The notes under the pieces are model-generated. The model saw nothing but the letters and a program-made list of their open reading frames with translations, was not told the origin of the DNA and made no database searches. From Saprospiraceae bacterium (GTDB lineage Bacteria > Bacteroidota > Bacteroidia > Chitinophagales > Saprospiraceae), in NCBI GenBank assembly GCA_016711125.1, contig JADJTQ010000002.1, positions 1,240,001 through 1,304,000 on the forward strand: DNA of 64,000 nucleotides, written 5' to 3'. The translations under genes and the position numbers were made by a program. Each line of letters starts with the position of its first letter. Positions within the stretch are counted from its first letter, which is position 1. Below are positions 39,807 through 50,127 of this stretch, piece after piece.

Positions 39807-40206
39807 GGGAATTGACAATAATCGTAGCACAAAACGATGATGGTATGGGGGTCAAATCAAGGAATATCCAGGTGTATTTACTGGGGGAGAAACCCTAACA
39901 GAATTGATGACTAATGCGAATGAAGCTATACGACTTTATTTTGAAGGAAGTGAGGAGCCGTCAATTGTAGATCCAAAGTTCGAACTGGTTGTAGATCTTC
40001 AGGAATTCTTTTCACACAACGATTACATAGACATTACGAAGCTTGCTAAGCGAACAGGGATGAACACGAGTCTTTTGCGTCAGTATGCCAAGGGTATCAA
40101 ATTCCCGAGCATAGAACAAGTGGCTAGGATTGAAAAAACTCTGAAAGAGATAGGAGCTGAGCTGATTAATACTCACCTGTTAAACAAACCTTTGGAGACG
40201 AGCTAA
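39803..40206 (+). CDS. hicB: HicB-family antitoxin (one-base frameshift)
   Basis: Antitoxin and DNA-binding repressor. The N-terminal fold starts MRELTIIVAQNDDG and, after one base is restored in the G run at 39847-39851, continues QIKEYPGVFTGGETLTELM and TNANEAIRLYFEG, the hallmark HicB region. The C-terminal helix-turn-helix is ITKLAKRTGMNTSLLRQYA. Corrected length is 134 aa. The partner HicA next door is truncated, so the antitoxin is probably an orphan relic. Confidence 0.75.
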
Positions 40207-40386
40207 CAGCGAACCGACACTAGCTAAGCTGAAAAAAGTTGGTTGAAGATCACCTCGAATGACCCAACTGTTGTCTAAGGAATGGAATTAAGTCTATACA
40301 AATACCAAGCGGGGGTTCTATCTACCCAATGGTTAAAATTAATATACTTAATCCAAGCGGGCATGGTAGAGTAAATTTGTTCCAGT

Positions 40387-41727
40387 TTAAATCGGTTGCT
40401 TTCTTGCATTGTAGTGGGTCGTCTTGTGACTAGTAAGTATGTTGAACCTGAATCTAGCACCCAGGTTGGCAAAATCAGGTCCCTCCAGAACATTAAGATT
40501 GGGTCGCTTATAGTATGAGTAGGTCAATGGACCCAACTGATAAGGATTTGATTCGGAATAGTAAAGGGTGGTTGGGCCATCAAAACCTTGGTAAACATGT
40601 CGATATAGTGGTGTGGTTCGGTCTAGAGAAGTGAAACATATAAATAGCAGGAGGAAAGAATTCAGAACAAAAAAAGACCGCAGCACAATTAATCCCAATT
40701 TCGTCGATGAGGGGTCAAAACTTCTTTTATAGATAAATAAAGCATACCCCTCCATTATAATCACAGGGAGAAATCCAATTAAGGGAAATAGAAATCTCAA
40801 TTCTTTATGACCTATACTGGAATGTAAGAGTAGAAACGGTAAAATCATCCATACCAAAACATCCTTTGGTTTCGCAATAACCAAATAGGTAAATAGAAAG
40901 ATCGGGATCAAGCTAAATGGAGGAATTAAGGCAAGAAAGAGTTGGGGTATGTAGTACCACCAAGGCTCAAGACCAAAATTAGATGCTTTGTCGTGAAAAA
41001 CATTTTGGTCAATGTAATGCCAAAAAGACCAGGTCCATTCTCCATAGAACCAATAGTCAACAATTAGACCGAAACCAATCGCAAGAACTATTCCCAAGAC
41101 AACACTAATAAAGTTTTTAAAATGGTCCTTCTTAATAAATAGAACCCACAATAAAAATCCAAAGACCATGACACACATTTGATATCTGGAGAGATAAGAA
41201 AGTCCAAATATCATCACTATGCCAAGAAAATAAATAATACCCTTTTGAGAAGGATGGAAATAAAGGGCAAAAGCAATAATAAACAGGGATCCAGACCAAC
41301 TTTCAGAGGAATATCGAACACCTACAAATATTGCAAACCATAGTAAAAAAGAGAGGTAAGAAAATATGGTTTGCTGCTCTTTTGGGTACCTATCGCGATA
41401 AGCCCAGTAAATCAAATACATACTGAGAAAAGATAGTGCAGCCGACATCAATCTAAGTATGGTCGTAATAGTGAAGGGGTTACCCAGACCAATTGCACTT
41501 ATAAATTTGTGAACTGCCACCACTATGAGTGGTTGAAAGGCAGATCTCATTTGATACTGGTATTCCCAAGGCAGGGTGGATGCATCGATCAGGTTGAGCT
41601 TCATTGCCGCAAATTCCAGAAGCTGGAAGTGTTCATCGGCTTGAAAATGGCCAATTGAGAAAATTGAGGTACAAAGAAGGGCCGCAAAACTGATATATAG
41701 TATTTTAGTAGTGCCTTGGTTATGCAT
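40387..41727 (-). CDS. Membrane mannosyltransferase-like protein (Alg9/PIG-B, GT22 type)
   Basis: About ten hydrophobic segments over 446 aa. The N-terminal loop FQADEHFQLLEFA resembles the HPDEhFQ motif that carries the acidic catalytic residue in GT22 lipid-linked sugar mannosyltransferases. WEYQYQMRSAFQP follows, as in that family. HKELRFLFPLIGF is the second family signature (HKExRF). It probably transfers a sugar from a polyprenyl carrier to a glycan or protein. It stands alone, flanked by 180 empty bases on the 3' side and 407 on the 5' side. Confidence 0.75.
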   Translation of the reverse strand: MHNQGTTKILYISFAALLCTSIFSIGHFQADEHFQLLEFAAMKLNLIDASTLPWEYQYQMRSAFQPLIVVAVHKFISAIGLGNPFTITTILRLMSAALSFLSMYLIYWAYRDRYPKEQQTIFSYLSFLLWFAIFVGVRYSSESWSGSLFIIAFALYFHPSQKGIIYFLGIVMIFGLSYLSRYQMCVMVFGFLLWVLFIKKDHFKNFISVVLGIVLAIGFGLIVDYWFYGEWTWSFWHYIDQNVFHDKASNFGLEPWWYYIPQLFLALIPPFSLIPIFLFTYLVIAKPKDVLVWMILPFLLLHSSIGHKELRFLFPLIGFLPVIIMEGYALFIYKRSFDPSSTKLGLIVLRSFFVLNSFLLLFICFTSLDRTTPLYRHVYQGFDGPTTLYYSESNPYQLGPLTYSYYKRPNLNVLEGPDFANLGARFRFNILTSHKTTHYNARKQPI

Positions 41728-42134
41728 TTATGTCATATCTGACTTTTAAAAAAGAGCTTAGCTTATCGCTTATACCTAAACTTGATCACAATGGTAGTAT
41801 AGTGAGAATCCCTTATAATCCTAACCCATTGTCAATGTTTGTGCAGTCTTGACTTGGCTCGACAACAAGTGAATATTCAAATTTCGGTGTTGTTTTTGAT
41901 TTTGACATTGCATGAAAATTCTGAAGACTTATGTGACTAAAATTAGTATTATAGTCAGAAACGAAATCTTTCATATTTTAATTAAACAATCGAGTTCGAA
42001 TAGGCAAAAAGTATGAAACTTTCTAGTCAAAACATTTGTCAAAAAAGGAACTTGGAGCAGGTTAGATCAAACTCCATTTGGTATGATGACTTAGGGTGGA
42101 AGATCAAATTAAAACAAATCAAATGATTGCCGCA
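41728..42134. other. Intergenic region, nothing recognised
   Basis: 407 AT-rich bases between the mannosyltransferase start and the end of the FAD oxidoreductase gene. I see no long frame, no strong hairpin and no exact TAnnTTTG box. It may hold the mannosyltransferase promoter on the minus strand. Confidence 0.5.
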
Positions 42135-43481
42135 TCAATGGCTACTACCCAATTGATTTTCCAACCTTTCCGGCAGATGTTTTAGCACCCAGGATATATA
42201 GTCATTATCATAACCTACTTTATCTTGAATGGCTTTCACCTGGGTCATGATCGATTGAAAGGTAGCCGGACTTATTTGATGCTCGCGAATTTCCGATTCA
42301 AGTTTTTCTAAAGCCTGGGAGATTCGAGCTAAAACAGCAGGATTAGGATCGCCCTCCGTATTCGCAAGATATCCTTCAATCAAATTTTGAGCAATCTCAC
42401 GGCCATGATCCAGCGATTCTTTGATATTACCCCTACCGGTTACCGCATTTCCGAGAGCAAATACATTGGGGTAACCACTGAGGCGGCAAAAGATTTCATC
42501 ATCAATTTCATAGGTGCTACCACAAGATTGGATTCCTGAAATGATATCAGGTAAACTACCTATGGATGAGATCACATAAGGGAACCGAATTTCTTTTTCA
42601 GAACCCGCAATACTCCTTACTTTGCCATTCGTCACTTCAGTTTCTTGAAAAATCAGGCCAACCAGCCGGTCACCTTCTACGATTTTATCGACAGGCACAT
42701 GATTTGCGGCTACATTAAAGAGATATTTTGAACGATAATTGTTAAGAATTTTTTCGCGTACTGCCTCGGCTTTGGCAATCTCCTCCGGTGTCGTTGGATC
42801 TCCCGGTGATAGAGGCATATCTTTAATACGCCTTCGATAAAATAGGGTGCAACCCGTGATACCAAGGTCTTCCAAGGTCAGCCCTTTTTCATCGAGCACC
42901 TTTGCGATGCTTCGGTCAAGCGCAAAGAGATCAATATCATGACCTCGCTCTTGAAGAGCCTTCTGAACCAATTCAAACATTAAGACTTTAGCAACGTCAA
43001 GTGAGGCCAGACCTCCACCAATGATTCCCACTCCGTCTTCAATCTGATAGGTCTCTTTATCAAACCCAGGTTCATGCATATGATTAAACCAGTAGATAAA
43101 AGGGTTCTGATACACAAGTCCCTTACCTATATAAGTATCAATGCCCTCAATACCAAGCGGCCTGTCTTTCCAGGCTCCGATAGCTAACAATACCGCACTA
43201 AAGCCCATTTTATTCAAGTCTTCAAACTGAATATCTTCACCTAGTTTAGTCTGAGGCACATAGGTTACCAGGGGATGACTCAATTTTTCATTAATTCGCT
43301 GTTGCTCCTTATCTCTCAGTCTTACATGCCATTTAGGAAGTCCATCTTCGATCTTACCATACGGTAATGCGTTTTGATCAAAAACAACAGAAGGAATTCC
43401 TCGTTCGGCTAGTTGAAAAGCGGCTTCCGAACCAGAAACTGCACCCCCGAAAATGGCTACCAGGTATTTAGATGCTGACAT
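42135..43481 (-). CDS. GltD-like FAD-dependent NAD(P) oxidoreductase
   Basis: Two-dinucleotide-binding-domain flavoprotein. The FAD site is VAIFGGAVSGSEAA. LPYGKIEDGLPKWH corresponds to the GltD/FprA substrate segment. The NAD(P) site is GVGIIGGGLASLDVA. The C-terminal FAD motif is NVFALGNAVTGRGNI. No Cys-rich iron-sulfur domain is present, so electrons must come from a partner. It is the last gene of the ferredoxin-korA-korB unit, 22 bases from korB, which suggests it links that ferredoxin to NAD(P)H. The direction of flow cannot be told. Confidence 0.8.
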   Translation of the reverse strand: MSASKYLVAIFGGAVSGSEAAFQLAERGIPSVVFDQNALPYGKIEDGLPKWHVRLRDKEQQRINEKLSHPLVTYVPQTKLGEDIQFEDLNKMGFSAVLLAIGAWKDRPLGIEGIDTYIGKGLVYQNPFIYWFNHMHEPGFDKETYQIEDGVGIIGGGLASLDVAKVLMFELVQKALQERGHDIDLFALDRSIAKVLDEKGLTLEDLGITGCTLFYRRRIKDMPLSPGDPTTPEEIAKAEAVREKILNNYRSKYLFNVAANHVPVDKIVEGDRLVGLIFQETEVTNGKVRSIAGSEKEIRFPYVISSIGSLPDIISGIQSCGSTYEIDDEIFCRLSGYPNVFALGNAVTGRGNIKESLDHGREIAQNLIEGYLANTEGDPNPAVLARISQALEKLESEIREHQISPATFQSIMTQVKAIQDKVGYDNDYISWVLKHLPERLENQLGSSH

Positions 43482-43503
43482 GAAAATTTCTTGTAGTCTT
43501 TGC

Positions 43504-44544
43504 TTATTTAATTTGCCAAGTGGTTGGGCCGGCGATCATAAGATCCAGATCAGCTTTGCGCTCGCTTGCTTTGTCCAATTGTGTTTGCATCATCGACTCG
43601 TAAGTTGGTCGTTCGACGGCATATAAGACACCGAATGGTCTCGGTAGCGCTCCTTCTTCTCTGGGGTCGTCAAAAAAGTGTGTTAACATTGTGGCTTTGA
43701 AGATATCTTTTTCATTATGAATCCAAAGATCTGCTTCGGTATATTGGCCTTCTTTTAAACTGACGATCTGAGGTGTCATTCCTTCGATACGAATACCCTT
43801 ATCTCTTTCTGCTCCAAAAACCAATGGTTTACCATCTTCTAAAAAGATGCAAGTATCATTTTTACTCTCTTTTTCAGTAAAGGCAAAAAAAGCTCCGTCA
43901 TTAAAAATGTTGCAATTTTGGTAGATCTCCAAAAAGGAGGTTCCGGAATGAGCGTGACTCCGGTGCAACATTTCCTTGAGGTGTTTCGTATCCCTGTCCA
44001 TTGATCTGGCGACAAAGCTGGCATGTGCACCCAGTGCAAAAGCACCTGGATTGACCGGGTAGTCAATCGATCCCATGGGGGTTGATTTTGTTCGCTTCAT
44101 CAACTCCGAGGTTGGAGAGTATTGTCCTTTGGTCAAGCCGTAGATCTGGTTATTGAATAGCAGAATATTTATATCCAGGTTTCTTCTCAAAGCATGCAAC
44201 ATATGATTGCCTCCTATCGACAACCCGTCACCATCTCCGGTAACAACCCAAACATGCAAATTCGGGTTAGCCAGCTTCAGCCCGGAAGCAAAAGCAGGTG
44301 CCCGGCCATGAATGGAATGCAGGCCATAGGTCTCCATATAGTAGGGAAATCTCGACGAACATCCGATACCAGAAACAATAGCAACATTATCACGATCGAG
44401 GCCGAGGTCTGCAAAAACCGTCTGTACTTGCTTTAATATGGAATAGTCTCCACAACCGGGACACCATCTGACGTCCTGATCGGTTGCAAAATCCTTAGCT
44501 TTCAAAGGCTCTTGCTGCCCATTGCTTGGAGGATTGGTACTCAT
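43504..44544 (-). CDS. korB: 2-oxoacid:ferredoxin oxidoreductase, beta subunit
   Basis: Thiamine pyrophosphate-binding subunit that decarboxylates 2-oxoglutarate or another 2-oxoacid with ferredoxin as acceptor. Signatures: WCPGCGDYSIL near the N-terminus, SGIGCSSRFP, HGRAPAFASG, VTGDGDGLSIGGNH (the metal-TPP motif) and NNQIYGLTKGQYSPTS, the last typical of KorB. 346 aa. It starts four bases after korA ends. Substrate preference for 2-oxoglutarate over pyruvate is by family likeness. Confidence 0.9.
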   Translation of the reverse strand: MSTNPPSNGQQEPLKAKDFATDQDVRWCPGCGDYSILKQVQTVFADLGLDRDNVAIVSGIGCSSRFPYYMETYGLHSIHGRAPAFASGLKLANPNLHVWVVTGDGDGLSIGGNHMLHALRRNLDINILLFNNQIYGLTKGQYSPTSELMKRTKSTPMGSIDYPVNPGAFALGAHASFVARSMDRDTKHLKEMLHRSHAHSGTSFLEIYQNCNIFNDGAFFAFTEKESKNDTCIFLEDGKPLVFGAERDKGIRIEGMTPQIVSLKEGQYTEADLWIHNEKDIFKATMLTHFFDDPREEGALPRPFGVLYAVERPTYESMMQTQLDKASERKADLDLMIAGPTTWQIK

Positions 44545-44548
44545 AATT

Positions 44549-46395
44549 TTATGATTTATCTAAAATTTCTAACACAGCATGCTCCAATTCCGATTTGGAG
44601 ATCGGCATACCTTGAATTTTGTTATAGGTATATACCGGCAATAAAAATTTCTCCTTTAGCAGTTTTGACAGCTGACCATTGTTTAGCTCGGGGACTAAGA
44701 TTTTATCAAATCGAGAAAGGAGCTCTTTCAAATTGCGTGGCAGTGGTTTGAGATACCGGATGTGTGCGTGAGACACCGATCTGCCCTGTTTGTTTAGCGA
44801 TCTGACCACGCTTTCGATGGCGCCAAAAGTTGAACCCCATCCAACGATCAGCAGATCACCCGATTCCGGTCCAGATTCGATGGTTTGTTCGGGTATGTAT
44901 TCGGCAATTTTTCGATCCTGGCCTCGCGAATTTTTACCATATATTCATGGTTTGCCGGTTCATAAGAAATATTACCTGTATTAGCTTCTTTTTCTAAACC
45001 ACCGATTCGATGTGCCAAACCCGGTGTTCCTGGTATCGCCCAGGGTCGGGCGAATTTTTCATCACGCACATACGGCAAATAAACCTCCTCGGTGACCTCT
45101 TTTTTAAACGAGAACTCGATAGGTGGAATATCAGCAACCTTAGGAAATCTCCAGGGCTCTGCGCTGTTGGCTATGTAACCATCACTCAACAAAATTACAG
45201 GAGTCATATGTTGGATCGCTATGCGGCAAGCTTCGATCGCTGTATCAAAGCAATCACCGGGAGATTTGGCTGCAATAACGGGTATAGGTGATTCACCATT
45301 GCGGCCATATAACGCCTGCAACAAGTCTGATTGTTCTGTTTTTGTCGGCAAACCGGTAGAGGGTCCTCCCCGCTGTACATTAATGACGACTAATGGAAGC
45401 TCAAGCATCATCGCTAAACCAATGGCCTCTGCTTTAAGTGCCAGACCTGGTCCTGAAGTGCCCGTTACAGCCAGGTTGCCTCCATATGAGGCACCAATCG
45501 CTGAGCAAACTGCTGCTATTTCATCTTCGGCCTGAAATGTTTTGACTCCAAAATGTTTGCGAGCTGCCAAGCCATGCAATATGTCGGATGCAGGGGTAAT
45601 CGGATATGATCCGTAAAATAAAGGTAATCCTGCTTTCTTGCTGGCTACGATCAAGCCCATCACTAAAGCATCATTTCCGATGATACCCCGGTACGTACCA
45701 GGTTCGAGAGGAGCTGCTTTCACTTCAAATTGACCCGAAAAAGTTTCTGTGGTCTCACCAAAATGAAAGCCGGCTTTTAGAGCGGCAATGTTGGCTTGTA
45801 GCACATCCTCTTTCTTGGCAAATTTTCCATAGAGGTAATTCACGGTTTCCTCCATGTTGCGATTATATCGCCAATAGAGAAAACCAAGCACAAACATGTT
45901 TTTACAGCGATCCTGCTCTTTTGTACCCAAGATGGAGTCTACCAGACTGGCCCGTGTCAGTTTAGTAATCGGGAGTTGAAAAAGTTGAAACCCATTCAGT
46001 GACCCATTCTCCAATGGATTGACATTTTCATCGTATTTAGCCAATCGAAGATTTTTCTTATCAAAACCATCGGTATTGACAATTATGGTGCCTCCCTCTT
46101 TCAAACCATGAAGATTTGTTTTCAACGCAGCTGCATTCATGGCTACCAGGACATCATATTGATCACCAGGGGTAAAGATCCTGGTGCTACCAAAATGTAT
46201 TTGAAACCCCGACACACCTGGCAAGGTGCCGGCAGGAGCCCGGATTTCTGCGGGAAAATCAGGATAGGTAGCCAAGTCACTACCAGTCAATGCGGTATTA
46301 CTGGTAAATAGACCTCCGGTAAGTTGCATACCATCGCCGGAGTCGCCGGCAAACTTAATGGTGACTTCTTCCTGGATTGTAAGATTTTGACTCAT
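44549..46395 (-). CDS. korA: 2-oxoacid:ferredoxin oxidoreductase, fused gamma-alpha subunit (one-base frameshift)
   Basis: Residues 1-190 are the gamma domain (TIKFAGDSGDGMQLTGGL). The alpha domain follows, with GSYPITPASDILHGL, FQAEDEIAAVCSAIGASYGG and LAVTGTSGPGLALKAEAIGL. The frame slips after EARIEK, at a T run 44908-44912 (plus strand) that is one base short. Correction yields IAEYIPEQTIESGPESG, then LLIVGWGSTFGAIESVVRS, and a 615 aa protein. I start at the ATG at 46395 (MSQNLTIQEE) rather than the TTG-like start at 46434 that would overlap the ferredoxin gene. Confidence 0.9.
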
Positions 46396-46430
46396 TTTTT
46401 TATTGTCGGATCGTCTTATAAATTGAAAAA

Positions 46431-46778
46431 TCAAAGGTGCAGCCGGCCCTTTCGAGCTAATAATATTTCGTTGTCTTCTACATGATCGGGATCAGGTATA
46501 CAGCAATCTACCGGGCAGACAGCTGCACACTGAGGCTCTTCGTGAAAGCCCACACATTCCGTACACTTATCCGGGGTGATGTAGTAAAAATCGTCAGAAA
46601 TCGGAGCTTGTTGGTCGGTTGCATCCACTTCACTGCCACTACCCAAAGTGTACGATCCTGTTATAGAGGTTCCGTCCGCAATAGCCCATTCAACCCCACC
46701 TTCATAGATTGCGTTGTTGGGGCATTCCGGCTCACATGCACCACAATTGATGCATTCGTCGGTGATCATTATCGCCAT
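46431..46778 (-). CDS. Ferredoxin, 2[4Fe-4S]
   Basis: Small electron carrier. The first cluster motif is CINCGACEPECP. The second is CTECVGFHEEPQCAAVCP, with the longer loop typical of the Allochromatium-type (YfhL-like) ferredoxins. An insertion of about 35 residues separates them. The 115 aa length is intermediate. First gene of the korAB unit, so it is probably the dedicated acceptor or donor for the oxidoreductase. Confidence 0.88.
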   Translation of the reverse strand: MAIMITDECINCGACEPECPNNAIYEGGVEWAIADGTSITGSYTLGSGSEVDATDQQAPISDDFYYITPDKCTECVGFHEEPQCAAVCPVDCCIPDPDHVEDNEILLARKGRLHL

Positions 46779-47281
46779 AGTATCTAGATATTTATATTTG
46801 TCAATTAACGAATTTCACAACGGTATAGCATATATGCCATAACGAAGTTCGAAATATATGACCAATAAATGAAAATTCAGGCCAAATAGATATATAGAAT
46901 GTATGATTTCCGTCACTATGCTCGTTCAGTTTCCATTTTATAACATGCATTGCTCGGTTTAACTCAAGTATCATCACTGAGTTCATACGCCGCAGCACGT
47001 GGTCTGTGTCGATGCATGCAATTTTCTTACCATATTTGCAGCATCGGTAAAAATGGCCGATTCTAGGAGGGTGTAGTGTCCCTCTAGATTACTTTCATTT
47101 ACAAGCATGGTCCCAATGCTGGCTATCGCAGCCGCATCTTGAGTTTGTCTGGGTTGGCCCCTATTTTGCTTGGTGCTCAGTGGTCGGGCACGCGTATCGA
47201 TTCCGGAAGTGGAAGTTATTGATAAATTGGGCAAAGTTTTTGCTGCATTTTCTACCGTCGAGACCCACTCAAATCAAACAA
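46779..47281. other. Intergenic region, nothing recognised
   Basis: About 500 bases between the divergent ferredoxin and small secreted protein genes. Only short shadow frames are present. Promoters for both genes must lie here, but I see no convincing TAnnTTTG box. Confidence 0.5.
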
Positions 47282-47734
47282 ATGAAAGTACTATTGCTTA
47301 CCCTGATCAGTCTTTATATGTCTGCTATTGGGATTTCACAGGATCAACCATCTGCTCACGGATCGGAATCTATCAAGGAGGTTTCTTATGTTGATTGGAA
47401 GAATAAATATGAAGATCATGAGGCAGAAATATTAAGTGCCCATATTTCAGTCTCTACTGGCTTTGTAAATTCGGCATTTCAAGATGAGTTCGAAATCACA
47501 TTAGGTGAAACTCCAATGGAGAGCGATTTGATCACACCCTATTTAAAACCACTTCAATATACGGTTAGTAATGTCGAAGGAATCATCCTGGATCGGGGTA
47601 GATTTATTGGTACTGAGGATTTGGATTTTACTCGCAGGCAGGAGGGTAAATATGCAGTATATATTTTTGCAGCTGATCGAATTGTGCGAGCTTTCATGGT
47701 TTCTAAAAATGCCGAAATATCCAATGTTTTTTGA
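47282..47734 (+). CDS. Small secreted hypothetical protein
   Basis: The ATG at 47282 is chosen because it gives a clean signal peptide, MKVLLLTLISLYMSAIGISQ. The mature part is about 130 aa, with KEVSYVDWKNKY early and KYAVYIFAADRIVRAFMV near the end. I do not recognise the family. The longer frame from 47180 adds 34 residues that would block export. Confidence 0.65.
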   Translation: MKVLLLTLISLYMSAIGISQDQPSAHGSESIKEVSYVDWKNKYEDHEAEILSAHISVSTGFVNSAFQDEFEITLGETPMESDLITPYLKPLQYTVSNVEGIILDRGRFIGTEDLDFTRRQEGKYAVYIFAADRIVRAFMVSKNAEISNVF

Positions 47735-47798
47735 TGCTTGTCTTAATTCTTAGACTGGTATCTTTAGATTTTGCATCTTAGGTGGCAGTCACTTTTCA

Positions 47799-48419
47799 AT
47801 GGGAATTTTCGATTTTTTCAGATCAAAGCGAGGTGAAGACATTCAACAAATCGCGGGACAATTATCCTGTGACTATCGCAGCAAGGATGATTTTGGATTA
47901 ATCAAACTGCTTGCTGACTTTAAATTGTTCAATAGTGGAGGTCGGCGGAGCATACGAAATATCCTTTCACATGATGTTCCTTCATTGGATTGCAAGATCT
48001 GGATATTCGATTATCACTACACCATAAGTACCGGTCATAGTAGTCACACGGTGAAGCAATCGGTATTCTTCATCCAGTCAAAAGAACTGGGGTTACCTCA
48101 TTTTCACCTACGGCCCGAACATTTTTTAGACAAGATCGGGTCCTGGTTTGGAATGGAGGATATTGATTTTGACGAGTATTCAAATTTTTCCAAAGCTTAT
48201 CACCTGAAAGGAGCCGACGAATATATGATCCGAAAAACCTTTTCAGATAGAGTGATTGATTATTTCACATCCGAGCCTGGTTGGCATGTTGAAGGGCTTA
48301 ATTATTATTTAGTGATTTACCGTGCCAAAAAGCTTTTGCACCCTACCCAATTAGCAGCATTTGAGGGTAAAGGGCACGAGGTTTTTCAGATCTTTAAAGG
48401 TGAAGGTTTTTCAGTTTAG
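47799..48419 (+). CDS. Hypothetical protein
   Basis: 206 aa, no signal peptide, no membrane segment; opens MGIFDFFRSKRG. It has a central KIWIFDYHYTISTG and HFHLRPEHFLDKIGSWFG, then ends in VFQIFKGEGF. The mix of strands and aromatic residues suggests a small globular domain. I cannot name the family. The 364-base gap that follows (48420-48783) contains only a short AGGGT/ACCCT hairpin and no gene. Confidence 0.6.
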   Translation: MGIFDFFRSKRGEDIQQIAGQLSCDYRSKDDFGLIKLLADFKLFNSGGRRSIRNILSHDVPSLDCKIWIFDYHYTISTGHSSHTVKQSVFFIQSKELGLPHFHLRPEHFLDKIGSWFGMEDIDFDEYSNFSKAYHLKGADEYMIRKTFSDRVIDYFTSEPGWHVEGLNYYLVIYRAKKLLHPTQLAAFEGKGHEVFQIFKGEGFSV

Positions 48420-48783
48420 TTTAGTTGGCATCTTTGATTTTTGGATCTTGCTGTTTTACTTCAGCCTCCGGAAGACAGGGTCTGACCCTCACTTCAGAAT
48501 GATGTTGGAAGAGACCAGGCAGGGGTGGACCGGATCTCCCGACTATGAGGATGATGTTTCAGGAGACTAAATGAATTTCTAATATTGTCTTCCAGTGACG
48601 GTTGCAAAAGTCCCCTATTAGGTTTTAGAAGGTTCCTTATCACTATGATTCCTGAAAAAGTATTGGAACCCGCTAAATGCGATGAAGACCTTTCTTTTTT
48701 CTAATCGTTCTGTCGGAATCCCGGTCACCACATTCACAATTATTTGCATCTAGTACGTTATAATGAGTATGTAAACAGTAACT

Positions 48784-49437
48784 ATGGAACCAGAGTATAG
48801 AACCCGAAAAAGTGAATTTTGCGATCATAAGGAGCAGACGCACTATTCTGATGACATATTTCATGAATCTGAATTATCAACAGCTGACGTTGACGATTTA
48901 GCACTTCCCATGGAAGAAGTACTGCCAAGCTGGTTGGACGAAACGCGTCTGGCTTGTTTTTTGGTTGGGGCTTTTGGTCTTCTGTTTACGATCATCAACC
49001 TGGACTTTTTTTATCAGCAAATCAGCAATCCATTTTTGCTGAATCTTTCCCTTTTGATGGGGCTTGGAGGATTTGCTAATTTCATGGTTTTTCCTAATGT
49101 GTTAAAATACTGCCTGGTTAATGGTTTGAAAAAGGTTGAGTTGCTTCGGGGTCTCCGTAATTTTATGCTTGCTTTTTCGGCTCTCTTATTTGTTTTTCTT
49201 TTTTTCCTTTCCCGTCATGGGCTTAGGTCTTTCGCTTTGATATTGATTCCAGCGCCATTGATTTTTAGCTATTTTTCAAAAAAATACATTGATGAACCTG
49301 TCTCAACCGAAGGTATCCGGTTTACCGTTCTCACGATATTTAATCAAGATATAAGAAGGTTAGCCTGGTTTTCATTTACCTTGATATTTATCGCTTTGAT
49401 CTTTGCTTTTGTTGGAGTACTGTTCGGATTTATTTGA
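48784..49437 (+). CDS. Hypothetical membrane protein
   Basis: Cytoplasmic acidic N-terminus of about 55 residues, then five or six membrane segments (roughly LACFLVGAFGLLFTI, FLLNLSLLMGLGGFANFMV, FMLAFSALLFVFLFFL, FALILIPAPLIFSYF and WFSFTLIFIALIFAFVGVLF). 217 aa. No transport or enzyme motif is visible. Confidence 0.6.
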   Translation: MEPEYRTRKSEFCDHKEQTHYSDDIFHESELSTADVDDLALPMEEVLPSWLDETRLACFLVGAFGLLFTIINLDFFYQQISNPFLLNLSLLMGLGGFANFMVFPNVLKYCLVNGLKKVELLRGLRNFMLAFSALLFVFLFFLSRHGLRSFALILIPAPLIFSYFSKKYIDEPVSTEGIRFTVLTIFNQDIRRLAWFSFTLIFIALIFAFVGVLFGFI

Positions 49438-49534
49438 AGCTTCAAGGAACAGGTCTTTTTTAGTCTTTTTTGCGGAGAAGTAAACCCTTTTTCCCTTCAA
49501 AAATCGTTGTATCATTGGTAAAATTGCATTTTTT

Positions 49535-49987
49535 ATGAGTCTCAGCGATGTTATCTCAACCTTAGAAAATGTTTATGCAGGCCGCACCTGGTATGGCAAA
49601 AACATTAAGGAAACTCTCAAGGGTGTACCTATCGGTAAGGCACTATTGCGGCTCCAGGGTAGCTACAATATGGCTGAATTGATCCACCATATGATCGCAT
49701 GGCGCAATTATGTGATCAAATTGCTCGAAACAGGCAAACATCATTCAGTGCCGGATTTTGAAAATTTTCCGACGATAGAGGTATTGATGATGGATGACTG
49801 GAATGAACTTATTGATCAATTTGATCAAACTCAGATCCATTTGGTTGGGCTACTGCAAGATCGTGAGGTTGATCTGAGTGCGAAAGTACCGGAAAAGCCA
49901 TATACATTTAAAGACGTATTGATGGGTATTATCCATCATGACATCTACCATGCCGGTCAGATTAACTTATTGGCTAAATTTTTATAG
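49535..49987 (+). CDS. DinB-family putative metalloenzyme
   Basis: Four-helix bundle of the DinB/YfiT type. The metal-binding histidines are in ELIHHMIAWR and in IIHHDIYHAGQINLL, the two characteristic places. 150 aa matches the family. Members range from thiol transferases to damage-inducible proteins, so no substrate can be given. Cytoplasmic. It precedes the ABC exporter gene but with a 140-base gap. Confidence 0.8.
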   Translation: MSLSDVISTLENVYAGRTWYGKNIKETLKGVPIGKALLRLQGSYNMAELIHHMIAWRNYVIKLLETGKHHSVPDFENFPTIEVLMMDDWNELIDQFDQTQIHLVGLLQDREVDLSAKVPEKPYTFKDVLMGIIHHDIYHAGQINLLAKFL

Positions 49988-50127
49988 GATATCCGATTTA
50001 TCCTATCATCACCATGGTTATCATGTCTTGGCGATCACTATAATTTTAGATGAATCAGAGCTTTGTGACCATGCAATGATCTTTCCCCTTGTCTTCATTG
50101 TTATATTTGCATTTTCAAAGTGCAAAA

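Noticed and set aside
46983..47234. 83-aa minus-strand protein
   Set aside because: Low-quality shadow frame with no signal or motif, in the promoter region of a plus-strand gene.
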